From Acanthamoeba lenticulata (taxonomy: Eukaryota; Discosea; Longamoebia; Acanthamoebidae): 26,562 nt of DNA. How positions within the stretch are numbered: position 1 is the stretch's first letter; each line of letters starts with the position of its first letter. The notes under the pieces are model-generated. The model had not been told where the DNA came from. It saw only the letters and a list, made by a program, of their open reading frames with translations, and searched no databases. A program made the translations under genes and the position numbers. Where the stretch lies: assembly GCA_002179805.1 (NCBI GenBank), contig NAVB01001958.1, positions 1-26,562 of the forward strand. Direction: 5' to 3'. This document shows positions 9,590 to 18,100 of this stretch, piece after piece.

Positions 9590-10291
9590 CTACTGCTGGG
9601 GCTTTCGCATGCGGGCGCGGGCGGCCGCAAGGTCCTGCATACCCATACCCTGGCCGCCGATGCCCATGGGCGCGCCACGGCCACGTCCGCCTGCGAAGGG
9701 GGACGCTACCACGGCCGGCCTGCTGGTACTTGACGTTTCGGGTGCGGGTGCCACGCTTTCGGCTGAAGTGGGGGAGGGGGGAAGGAGACGTTAACTTGGC
9801 GTCGTGCGGCGGAGCGCAGCCTGTAGCGCATGCATACCCAGTTGAGCAGCTTTGGCTTGTTCATCGAGCTCCTTTTGGAACTCGGACCGAGGATCGACGG
9901 CAGGACGCGCCTTGAGGTGGCCACGAGAGGGAAGTGTTCGGGAGGGCGCTCGGGCACGTTCTTTGATCGGAGAGACAAGGATGACAGAGCCTCCAGGCAC
10001 GTCAAGTCGCCTCGGACTAGCACTGGTCGGCTTGGTTGCCTCGCTTTTGGTACGTGGGCTCTTCTCGACTTCCTCCTTTTCTGGCTCGGCAACCTCTTCT
10101 TCAGGCCGTTCAGGCTGGTTGTCAACCGAAGCATCTTTGGTTTCAGCCTCATCTTGACGGGCATCGTTCGATGGGCCTGTAGCAGGAGAAGAGGAGCCCC
10201 ACACGTAGTACGATATGAACGTCGCGACTGCCCCAACGGCGGCAGTGCCGGCAGCCAGCATCATGTAGCTAGCATCGTAAAGCGAATTCAT
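9590..10291 (-). CDS. Membrane-anchored protein with C-terminal VIMP-like p97/VCP-interacting motif
   Basis: Two exons (10291-9838 and 9762-9590; donor GTATGC, acceptor TTCAG, 75-bp intron) give 208 residues. I choose the ATG at 10291 because it opens directly on the anchor, MNSLYDASYMMLAAGTAAVG; an in-frame ATG at 10381 adds 30 polar residues. Residues 8-28 form one hydrophobic span. Then come an acidic Glu/Lys-rich region (PERPEEEVAEPEKEEVEK), a Ser/Pro/Arg region, a short amphipathic helix (EFQKELDEQAKAAQL) at the splice join, a Gly/Arg patch (FAGGRGRGAPMGIGGQGMGM) and the terminus MQDLAAARARMRKPQQ. LAAARxxM resembles the VCP-interacting motif of VIMP/selenoprotein S (LAAARLKM in human, from memory). 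The leading Arg of the RX5AAX2R consensus is absent. An ER-type p97 adaptor is therefore a hypothesis. No Sec codon is seen. Confidence 0.75.
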
Positions 10292-10400
10292 TGCGTTCTT
10301 CTTGTTTTGCGTGCTGCTCTCGCTTTTGTGTTCTGTTGGTGCCGAGTTTGTTTGGTGCTCAAGGAACCAGAGCCGGAGCAACCGCAGAATGAGAAAACAT

Positions 10401-10405
10401 AAAAA
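10401..10405 (-). terminator. Pol III terminator of tRNA-Glu
   Basis: Five consecutive T residues on the transcribed strand begin 2 nt after the tRNA 3' end, a standard RNA polymerase III stop. Confidence 0.75.
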
Positions 10406-10407
10406 TG

Positions 10408-10479
10408 CTCCGCTACCGGGAATCGAACCCGGGGTGCCTGGGTGAAAACCAGAAATGTTACCGACTACACCATAGCGGA
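10408..10479 (-). tRNA. tRNA-Glu (anticodon TTC)
   Basis: The minus strand folds as a cloverleaf: acceptor TCCGCTA pairs with TAGCGGA, the D arm holds the A box (TGGTGTAGTCGG), the anticodon arm is TCTGG-TTTTCAC-CCAGG, and the T arm holds GGTTCGATTCC (B box). Loop TTTTCAC gives anticodon TTC, reading GAA/GAG. There is no intron and CCA is not encoded, as in eukaryotes. Confidence 0.95.
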
Positions 10480-10651
10480 TTTCTGCATTTCTGAGAGTTC
10501 ATATAGAAAAGGCTTATAATCTGTGCGAAATTGTTCTTTACATTCGATTCAAATTTTTATGAATTTTGGATTTGTTTTAAGCGTAATATAAATTAATTTA
10601 TATTTCCAAATCTTTTACAGATTACACCCAAAAGTGTTCAAACCAGTAGCC

Positions 10652-10656
10652 AAAAA
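10652..10656 (-). terminator. Pol III terminator of tRNA-Lys
   Basis: A run of five T residues on the gene strand begins 3 nt after the tRNA 3' end. Confidence 0.75.
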
Positions 10657-10659
10657 GGT

Positions 10660-10732
10660 AGCCGACCGTGGGGCTCGAACCCACGACCACAAGATTAAGA
10701 GTCTTGCGCTCTACCGACTGAGCTAGGCCGGC
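10660..10732 (-). tRNA. tRNA-Lys (anticodon CTT)
   Basis: The minus strand gives a 73-nt cloverleaf. Acceptor GCCGGCC pairs with GGTCGGC with one G-U pair; the A box is TAGCTCAGTCGG; the anticodon arm is AAGAC-TCTTAAT-with CTT in the loop; the T arm is GTGGGTTCGAGCCCCAC. It reads AAG, the favoured lysine codon in this GC-rich window. There is no intron. Confidence 0.95.
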
Positions 10733-10913
10733 TTCGTCGTTACCTGAGGACAGATCTTCCTGCTGTTAATGTGACCTGCTGGATAAAGCGTTTGCTGCGC
10801 CCATGCACACCACGAAGAAACAACGAGAAGGACACATATCTGCGCAGGCAAAGAGAAAGAGGTGAGCGAGCAAGCAAAAGGGAGAAGTAAGAAGCGCAAA
10901 AGGGAAGAGGAGC

Positions 10914-10917
10914 AAAA
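10914..10917 (-). terminator. Pol III terminator of 5S rRNA
   Basis: Four T residues on the gene strand lie 5 nt past the 5S 3' end, the minimal eukaryotic pol III signal. Confidence 0.6.
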
Positions 10918-10922
10918 GGAGG

Positions 10923-11041
10923 AGGATACGACACGGTGGATTCCCGGGTGGTCGCCCACCCCAGTACTAACACCGCCTGGCGCAGCTTAACTTCGCTGTT
11001 CGGATGGGAAGCGGTGCTTTCTGCGCAGTATGGCCGTATCC
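10923..11041 (-). rRNA. 5S ribosomal RNA
   Basis: The minus strand reads as a complete 119-nt eukaryotic 5S rRNA. It begins GGATACGGCCATACTGCGCA, contains the conserved CCCATCCGAACAGCGAAGTT and TTAAGCTGCGCCAGGCGGTG regions (TFIIIA internal control region), GTACTGGGGTGGGCGACCAC, and closes with GTCGTATCCT pairing with the 5' end to form helix I. From memory it agrees with Acanthamoeba castellanii 5S over nearly its whole length, with a possible C-to-T change in helix I that is compatible with a G-U pair. It stands alone with two tRNAs, not in an rDNA unit. Confidence 0.95.
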
Positions 11042-11361
11042 ACAGATAGAACGCGATGGTTGTCAGGAAGTCTTTCAAGAGCAAAATTGGGGCTGGGTGG
11101 CCCATCCTCTTAGGAGTGCTGTGTGGTCTCTGTGGTGCGAACTGAAGGTCTGGATAGGAAGTCGTGGTAGCTCATGCCCCAATGGAATCGCACTCGTCGG
11201 CATCTAATCGGTCAAAGTGGTGCGCTCCGTTGCGCACGTCCATTCACGTGTTTGGGCCAAGTGGATCAAGAGCTTCCTTGATTGAATGATGAAACCAATA
11301 AGCACATCGGTAGTTGTGTATTGCCGTACAACACGGCCCGGAGGCAGGAGCAAGGGCCTGG
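11042..11361. other. Intergenic, no gene seen
   Basis: These 320 bp lie between the 5S 5' end and the stop codon of the histidine-phosphatase gene. They should hold any upstream 5S element and the 3' UTR of that gene. Short open frames here lack any family feature or exon chain. Confidence 0.5.
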
Positions 11362-12316
11362 TCAGTGGAGGTGCGCGGTGCAGTTGAGCGTACGCACAGT
11401 CCACTCACTGCCATTAAGAAAGAGCTCGCTCGTGGCGGTGTTGCTCAGCTCAAACCGGAACAGCTTCGAGTCCGTACCCAGCACACGACGCAAGAAACAC
11501 CTGCCGGCCAACTTTACAGGTAAGAAACGCCAAGAAAAGGGGCCCTGACGACGGGGCGGAGCGTGCCTGAGACCGCAGCCGTGGCTGACGATGGCCACGC
11601 GGAGTACGCCTGGCTTGTGGTCCTGGGCTTGACCCGCCTGCGCGGCCTCGTGCGCGCGCTTCTCTTCGTCCTTGAGGAATTGGCGGTAGAGGGGAAGCAC
11701 GGTCGAGTCGAAGAAGCCGTGCATGCGCTCCTCCACTTCCTTCTCCGACTCGCCGCCGGGCGCACGGAAGTTGAGGGGATCGGCCAGGTAGGTGGCCTGC
11801 TCAGGGCTTGTCGTGAGTTGAACTCAACACGACAATACACGATCAAGACAGCAACGCAAAGTACGCACGAGCGTTTCGCCAACAAAGTGCTGGTGGGCCG
11901 AGTGACCCTCCCACTCTCCTCGGAAGATCTCCACAATGTCGGGCGAGATGGTGATGGGAACCTTGATGCCGGCCGCTTCGCAGCTTATCTGGATGAGAGC
12001 GTGAGGAGGACGGGAACAAGCATGAACGAAAAGGAACGGAGGAACGGACCTTGGCCGTGTCAGTAGCACGAACGGCCTCTGAGGCAAAGATATGGTCGAA
12101 CTCTACGGCATGCTCCCGCCAGTATTGCCCAAGCTTGAGCGCCTGCTCCTTTCCTGGTGTGCACCCACGATTTGAAACTCATGACCACGAAAACAGGAAG
12201 CAAACATTCGTTCGGTCCGAACCCTTCTCCGTGAGCTGTACATGGTTATTGCGCCCAACAGCATGAATGAGGTTGGTCTCCGCCTGGGCGTGCCGCACGA
12301 GAACCACCTTCAACAT
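11362..12316 (-). CDS. Histidine phosphatase / phosphoglycerate mutase-like protein
   Basis: Five exons (12316-12223, 12153-12050, 11988-11869, 11796-11567, 11500-11362) give 228 residues. The superfamily uses a phospho-histidine intermediate. The RHG motif is R8-H9 in MLKVVLVRHAQAETN. IFASEAVRATDTAK corresponds to the family S-x-x-x-R-A-x-x-T-A segment. The acid motif is EIFRGEWEG, and the second catalytic His is in VAIVSHGCGLR. All four catalytic positions look intact. The SHGCGLR|CFLRRVLG join needs a GC-AG intron (11501-11566, CAG|GCACGC...GGCAG). That intron is 66 bp and stop-free, so retention would add 22 residues after the catalytic His. The substrate is not predictable; members act on phosphosugars, phosphoproteins or inositol phosphates. 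An overlong acidic/Ala-rich loop (KDEEKRAHEAAQAGQAQDHK) precedes the final strand. Confidence 0.82.
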
Positions 12317-12390
12317 CTTGCGGGCACAAAACAAAAAAGAAAAAAGATTTGTTTTAATTAGTTTAATTTAAAATTAATTTGTTTTCTTTT

Positions 12391-13434
12391 TTATGATGCC
12401 ACGGCCCTGTCGGGGAGGGAGAGGAATGACTCAGACACGATGTCGTCAATTGACCAGAACGCCCAATCTGAGCCTCCGTCAACATCCTCCATCCCGACTT
12501 CTGATGGCCACAGCTGGCCCTTGTTGTTCTCTTCGCTCTCGTTCTTCCTCTTCATGGCTTCCTTTCCTCTTTCCTCCGGCAGAGCGTGGGCACTGTCATA
12601 GCTCGGCAGCACAAATGTATCCAGCTCGAAGCCCAGGCCACCGCTGCCAAAGTCGAACGAGGGTGATCCAGTGTAGCCGGCTTCGTCGACCTCGGGCACG
12701 GCCAAGGTTTCTTGCGAGTCGGTTTCGCCAGCACCAAAGCCCAGGCTCTCCTCCTGTCCGTCGTTCAAGTTGAAGAAGTAGCTGACGTCGAGACCTTCAC
12801 AAGGTGCCGGCTCGCCAGTAGGCTGATAGGCCACCGACGGAGTGCAACCCCGGGACGCGACCTCGAGCGTGCGTGTCGACATGCCCGCCGTGAGGTCTTC
12901 CACGGAGAGCGCGAGAAAGTCCTCCTCATCGAACGGAACGTAGCTCTCGGCGGCATACGACACCGTCTCGGCCTTGGCCTGAAGAAGCGAGTCGATGTCC
13001 AACACAACGCTCGAGGCGCTCGCTGGCGACGTTGAGGTCTCCGTCGGGGACGCAGGTCTCGAGTCCTCCGGAACGGCGTCGAAACGACAAAATTGTTTGT
13101 AAGTCCGAAGCTTGAGTTCGTGCCGGGCACCCTCCGCCCAAGTGGTGGCGTCCGTGGGCAGACCTCGCTCCGTGCGGTCGTCGCGCTCCTGGTCAATGAG
13201 GTGCTCCATTTCGACCAGCAGCTCCTTGAGGTACCAGTCAAGTCGAACCTTCTTCTCGCGCTCGTTGGCGAGCTCCTCCTTGACGCGCAGGAACTCGCGC
13301 TGCTTCTTGGGCGTGAGCAAGCGTTTTCGCTTGGCCACAGGCCCTCTGTGCTGACCGCCGGTGGAGGCACTCAAGGGTCGTTGTGTTGTTTCCGCCTGGC
13401 TCTGCTGTACTGGTGCGTCACGCTGTCTCTTCAT
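12391..13434 (-). CDS. Basic coiled-coil / acidic-tail protein, probably nuclear, unrecognised
   Basis: A single exon of 347 codons runs from the ATG at 13434 (MKRQRDAPVQQ). The frame stays open for 76 more codons upstream, but that part looks like 5' leader (FFFTGHWWSYTP, Pro/Arg). Residues 35-50 carry a basic cluster (PVAKRKRLLTPKKQREF) that could be a nuclear signal. About 50 residues of charged helix follow (VKEELANEREKKVRLDWYLKELL...), able to form a coiled coil. The C-terminal two thirds are acidic and Ser/Asp/Gly-rich with aromatic-acidic patches (FDEEDFLALS, SDWAFWSIDDIVSESF), the style of transcriptional activation domains. Basic region, coiled coil and acidic tail suggest a transcription-related protein, but the basic region lacks the Asn/Arg core of a canonical bZIP. 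Its stop is 74 bp from the start of the histidine-phosphatase gene, so the two are head-to-tail. Confidence 0.6.
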   Translation of the reverse strand: MKRQRDAPVQQSQAETTQRPLSASTGGQHRGPVAKRKRLLTPKKQREFLRVKEELANEREKKVRLDWYLKELLVEMEHLIDQERDDRTERGLPTDATTWAEGARHELKLRTYKQFCRFDAVPEDSRPASPTETSTSPASASSVVLDIDSLLQAKAETVSYAAESYVPFDEEDFLALSVEDLTAGMSTRTLEVASRGCTPSVAYQPTGEPAPCEGLDVSYFFNLNDGQEESLGFGAGETDSQETLAVPEVDEAGYTGSPSFDFGSGGLGFELDTFVLPSYDSAHALPEERGKEAMKRKNESEENNKGQLWPSEVGMEDVDGGSDWAFWSIDDIVSESFLSLPDRAVAS

Positions 13435-14059
13435 GATGGCTTTGTGTACTGCACGTCGCTCGCTCAGTGGGATGGTGGCGTTCGGGGAGAGTTGGCAAAC
13501 TGCGAGAGTGCCTGAAGGTCTCGAAGGTCGCGTAGGCCGGGGGAGTGCTAACGATGACGCCGCAACGGTCTGTTGCCCCCTCCGGTCTCCGCGGATGAAC
13601 GCCGGAACGACACACGGAGTATAACTCCACCAATGGCCAGTGAAAAAAAACGCACGTGGCAACAGTTGTGCTCTGGAGTGCTTCCGATTGGTTTATGGTT
13701 TCTCCACCGGTACCCCGACCGATAAAGCATCGCGTCCCTTCCCGCACGTGTGGCCCTTCTGTGCTCCCCTCCTCCACGCCGAGCCAGCGGTCGAGAGCGG
13801 CCACCTTACCCACACAAAATCCAACGCCAAGGCGGGGAAGCTCCAGCCAGCCCTTGGCTTTCCTGCCGTCTCGCCAGCCCTTGGCGTTGCATCAAGGAAC
13901 GCCAAGGGCCCCAGATAGGCGCCAGTGGCGTGGGTGTGATGAAGCCGCTTGGCGACGTCATTCAAAAATTTTCTCTCGTTCGTGTCAGGCGTGCCTGGCT
14001 TGCTGGTTGGTGGTGGCACCGTTGCAACCGCGTTGGGCCTTGGGAATGGGCAGACGCCG
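13435..14059. other. Intergenic region with a hairpin repeat, no gene seen
   Basis: These 625 bp lie between two minus-strand genes. They contain the probable 5' leader and promoter of the coiled-coil gene and the 3' end of the AP-5 sigma gene. CCAGCCCTTGGC occurs twice (near 13849 and 13874), the second copy entering the inverted repeat listed separately. Open frames on both strands are short and featureless. Confidence 0.5.
13877..13909. repeat. Perfect 12-bp inverted repeat (hairpin)
   Basis: GCCCTTGGCGTT (13877-13888) and AACGCCAAGGGC (13898-13909) are exact reverse complements separated by 9 nt. The stem could form in DNA or RNA. Related GCCAAGG/CCTTGGC words recur within 80 bp upstream. 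No flanking duplication or transposon feature is seen. Confidence 0.8.
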
Positions 14060-14919
14060 CTAGGCCAATAGCGCCTCATCAAACTCGCGTCGGAGGTGCT
14101 TTGCAAACTGATCACTGGCGAAGAGGAGTTGCCCGCTGGGCAGGTAGGTCTGGAGCAGCATCAGCATCTCCTCTGGTCGGTTAAGAAGCTGCACGCAATC
14201 CCACGCCAGGTCAGCACACCGACACGACAAACGCAATGAAGTCGCGTGTAAAGACCTCCTTCGGCTTGGACAAGATATTGGGGCTCTTGAACTGCTCGCC
14301 CAACAGGACTGCAAACTGCGAAAGGAAGTGGGAGGCTAGGTACTGGTTCTCGTCCACCTCGCATATCACCACCAGGGCCACCCTATGCGCGACCATCACA
14401 CAACAAGAAGGGTTATTAGCACACACATGGCGCGTTACTTGACCGGCCGCATTGGTCAACACACGTGCGGACACGTATGCGTGGCGAGCGTGCATGGCAA
14501 AGGGTGGTGCCGCACCTTTGCACTTGCTTCCATAGCACGACCTTGGGCTCGGCAAATAATCCCGACTCAGGGCTCAGCCGTAGGGCACCCTCAACACGCT
14601 CCGCCTTGCGCTTTGTGGCGTGTGCGCCCCTGGTTTTGGCGTAAGTATGAGCAGGAGTAGGAAGTGCAGAATGCATGGCGTACGCTTCGAGCGCTTTGGC
14701 AGGGCGATTGGACGACGTGGCGGTTGGCTTCATGAGGGAAGTGAGGCTCTCGGCGCAGCGTGCCTGAAACTGAAAATCTTTGTGTACTGCCCTAATGATA
14801 CGTTGCTCGCGTTCTTTCTTCTTGGCATCGTTTCCCTCCTTTGTGAAGAAGACGGAAAGGCATACAAACGGCTCTTCCTTCTCTTTGTCGAGCGAGTGCA
14901 CGATGAATCCGAACACCAT
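14060..14919 (-). CDS. AP5S1: AP-5 adaptor complex subunit sigma-1
   Basis: Three exons (14919-14516, 14382-14256, 14188-14060) give 219 residues, against 200 in human. AP-5 is the late-endosomal/lysosomal adaptor that works with SPG11/SPG15 without clathrin; sigma is its small longin-fold subunit. The protein opens MVFGFIVHSL (human MVHAFLIHTL, from memory), then has LRLSPESGLFAEPKVVLWKQ (human LAAENPFQEPRTVVW), VALVVICEVDENQYLAS, and a diagnostic C-terminus LLQTYLPSGQLLFASDQFAK (human LTRFLPHGQLLFLNDQFVQ) ending LRREFDEALLA. Joins VQ|RVALV and PKE|LLNR restore strands that align without gaps. A Lys/Ala-rich insert (AYAKTRGAHATKRKAER) interrupts the middle. It is divergent from the formin gene, with 245 bp between start codons. 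Confidence 0.85.
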
Positions 14920-14991
14920 TTACACAATCGGCTGTTGTATCTTTTCTTTGCTGATTTATCTTTTTTTTTTCTTCGCCAGCGAACGGTTCCA

Positions 14992-15005
14992 TTTTGGCGC
15001 CAAAA
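14992..15005. promoter_or_regulatory. Perfect palindromic E2F-type site between AP-5 sigma and formin genes
   Basis: TTTTGGCGCCAAAA is a 14-bp perfect palindrome that contains the E2F/DP consensus TTTSSCGC on both strands. It lies 73 bp upstream of the AP-5 sigma ATG and about 160 bp upstream of the formin ATG, in their shared promoter. A poly-T tract sits just to the left (about 14961-14970). Confidence 0.5.
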
Positions 15006-15164
15006 ACGCTCAACGTAGTGCGTTCGAGCTCCTCAACCAAATCTTTGTTTAGTGCCTTATCTTCGTGGCCAGGTGCGCATTCAAGTTCTCATCGAGCTTA
15101 GTCCTGCCCGTATCTCCTCATCCTCGTTCGAATTTGGCTGCAGGGCGTTTGAGTGCGGGGACAT

Positions 15165-18100
15165 ATGGATTCGTTTTGGCGTCTGAGTTACTTGACTCAG
15201 GCCTTCTCCAACCAGCCCTCTTCACTGCCGGATGGGCTTGGCGCGGGGAAGGAGATTGCCACTGGCAAGACTCCATACTCGAGCAGCTACCGCACATCAA
15301 CTTTCTCGGAGCAGACGCTGGTCTGGGAAGCCTGTACGCTCATGTTCACCCCGATTTCATTCCAGGTTACCACTGCGCAGCAAATTTAAGATTGCTTTCT
15401 TTCCACTACGCTGTCATAGTGACCCTCAGCTTGCCGCTTCGAGATTTTGTTGTGGAGGAGATGCCGGATAGAAGCAAGGTAGGTCGGCGCAAGTCATCGG
15501 ATTTTTACGTCAACATCTGCTCACATGAACGCACTTGGCAGATCATTCGGTGGCGTGAAGCCGCAGAAGAGAGCCGCAGACTGACCATCACGTCGCTGGA
15601 CCAGCTGGAAATAGGTCGGGACTACAAAACGGAGCAGGGCATCCCCATCAAGCGCCTCCCCACCAACGAGCTCGACATTGCAGGTACGTTGCACTACCCC
15701 ACTTGGCCAGGATCATCACGCCATGGTGCATGTGCTGATGGGCCAAACCGCCGATCCTCAGGCAAGATCCTCCTGAAGATCCGGCACTCTGACACGCGCC
15801 AAGGCGTCACCGTGCTCGTACGTGCCGACCTTGAATTGTTATAAAACATGATGAAGATGATGCGCTAACCTGTGAGATGATCGTCGGCTACTTGCCACGC
15901 AGAAAGCGTATTTTGCCGAGGGCACGGGGCGGATGGCGGTCGAGTCCTTCTCGATGCTCTCCTTTGACGAGGGCATCGGGATCGCGCCGCACCGCAAGGA
16001 CGTCATGGCGAACAACGCAGGCCAAACGATCATCCAGCAGGACGTCGTGCTGGTGTTCTCGCTGGAGGAGATCCCGGTCGACCAAAAGTATGACGTGGTG
16101 ATCCCGCGCGAGCGCAAGGCGGGCGAGATCGAGGCCGGCGAGCGGCGAATCAAGATCAAGCGCATCTCGGTGAAGGACGTCTACATCAGCTACCGACGGC
16201 GTGAGCTGATCGTGGGCGGCAAGCTGGCCACCGATGCCCGGACGGCAGGCCTCAACCTGGGTTCCATGGTGGGCGTCCTCAACCGCGAGCTCAAGCTCAA
16301 CTTCAACATCGTCGGAGGCGCCCATCCGGCGCTCGGTGTGCGCAAGAAGATCGACTTTGCCTCGATGACCGCCCCCGGCGTCGGCGCCGCCGCCTCGGCC
16401 GCGCCGACTGCAGCCTCGCCCTCGCGTGGCTCGCCTTCGCGGAAGCAAGCCAAGGACGCCTCGGCCACGGCCACGGCCTCATGCGAGCCGAGCAGCCCGA
16501 CGATGTCGGGCGCCAAGCGGAAAGCGCAGGACGAGGACAAGGAGAACGCTCCTGCCCAGACCAACGGCGCCAACACGGCCGCGGCGTCGCCCTCGCGCAA
16601 TTCCCCGCTGCGCACGAGCTCACTCACGCCCAAGTCCTCCCCGGCCAAGCGGGCCAAGGCCAGCCCGATGCGCACCAAGTCCACTCCCGCTGTCTCTTCG
16701 CCCCTCACCTCTGTCTCTGCGTCTTCCTCGTCGACCTCTTCTTCCTTGACTTCTTCCTCTTCCTCTCTCCCCACGACCGAACCGGCTACATCTTCCTCAT
16801 CATCTCTTTCATCATCATCATCATCGTCCTCGTTAGCCACCGTTTCTGCGCCCTCTACTGTCCCCGCCAGCGCTGCTGCTCCTGCCTCTTCTCCATCGGC
16901 TCCGCCGGCCATCGCTCCGGTGCCCGCGAGACTCGCGGCCCGCGCCAAGCCTCGGCCGTCCATGTCGATGGGTCTCCGCGACCTCCTCCCCGCTGCTCCC
17001 GCCCCGGCCCCCGCTCCCGCTGCTGAGGCCCCAGCCCCAGCTCCCGCTCTGGCTTCAACTGCGGCTTCGGCTTCAGTTTCGGCCTCAGCTTCGGCTGCGG
17101 CGCCGGCCGCCAAGCCCCTGATGGTGAAAAAGCCGGTGGCTGCACCGGCGCCAATGATGCGCCGTCAGCCGACCATGTCCGTGAAGTCCGCCTCTGGTAC
17201 GCAGGGCCTCAAGGACCTCTTTGGCCCGCCGTCTACGACCTCGTCCTCCTCTGCCTCTTCGGCGTCCTCATCATCGTCCTCATCCTCTGGTCTCACCACG
17301 CCAGCCGATGCGATGCCGTTCGCCTACATCCCCTATGCCTCCATCGACCCGTCGGCCCTCGCGGCCAAGGCCGCCGCTGCTGCCGCCGCCGTGGCCGGCA
17401 TGACGGCTGCCGCCGTCGCGGCCCCGCCGGCTTCACTGCCTCCGCCGCCGCCTCCGCCGCCTGCGCCCATGCCGGCCAAGCGGCCGCAGCCGGATGGCAA
17501 GAGCCTCGCGCGCAAGAAGATGCGTACGCTCCACTGGAGTGTCATCCCCAAGGACCGCCTGGGCGAAACCGTGTGGAAGGCGCCCGAGATGGTGGACAGC
17601 CCCGGCATCGACCTCGACACCAACGAGCTCGAGTCCATGTTCTCCCTCTCGCCCGAGAAGGTCTCCCTTTTTGTCCGCTGCTGTTGTGGCGTGGCCTGGC
17701 TGGTCGTTGACTTTTGTCTGTTCTCGTTTCTCTTCCTCTTCAGAAGAGCAAGGGTGAAGCGGCCCAGAAGCAGCAGGAGAAGAGGGGCGGCATTCGCGGC
17801 AAGAAGCAGTCGCCGCTCATCGAGCTGCTCGACCTCCAGCGGGTGAACAACATCGGTACGTCAACACAAGAGAAAGAGTGCCCCTGATCATGCAGATGAT
17901 GCTTATCGCGGGAGGCAACAGGCATATTGCTGTCGCAGTTCAAGATGCCGCTGGAGGAGATCATAGACGCCATCTGGCGGATGGACGAGAGCGCCCTCTC
18001 GCTCGAGAACCTCAAGGCCCTCCGCTACATCGCGCCCAAGGAGGACGAGGTCCCTTCCGCCTCTCGCTTTTTCATCAATCGCTCGCTTTGCGGCCACCAG

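Noticed and set aside
9332..9915. Overlapping plus-strand ORFs
   Set aside because: They overlap the two minus-strand genes and their spacer, share no splice chain and look like translated noise.
9590..10291. True selenoprotein S (VIMP) assignment
   Set aside because: No in-frame TGA near the end, no SECIS-like fold noted, and no long coiled coil; only the short VIM-like helix matches.
13435..13662. 76-codon N-terminal extension of the coiled-coil protein
   Set aside because: Composition (FFFTGHWW, Pro/Arg) unlike the rest and likely 5' leader; the ATG at 13434 precedes the basic cluster. Not excluded, only less likely.
15065..15460. Open frame running into the formin from 15065
   Set aside because: It includes intron-like sequence and reads through the GTAGGT...GGCAG intron (15479-15541); the frame beginning at 15165 with splicing gives better protein.
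16190..17113. Long minus-strand Ala/Gly/Glu-rich ORF
   Set aside because: Shadow of the Ser/Ala/Pro low-complexity exon of the formin; GC-rich repeats keep the opposite strand open.
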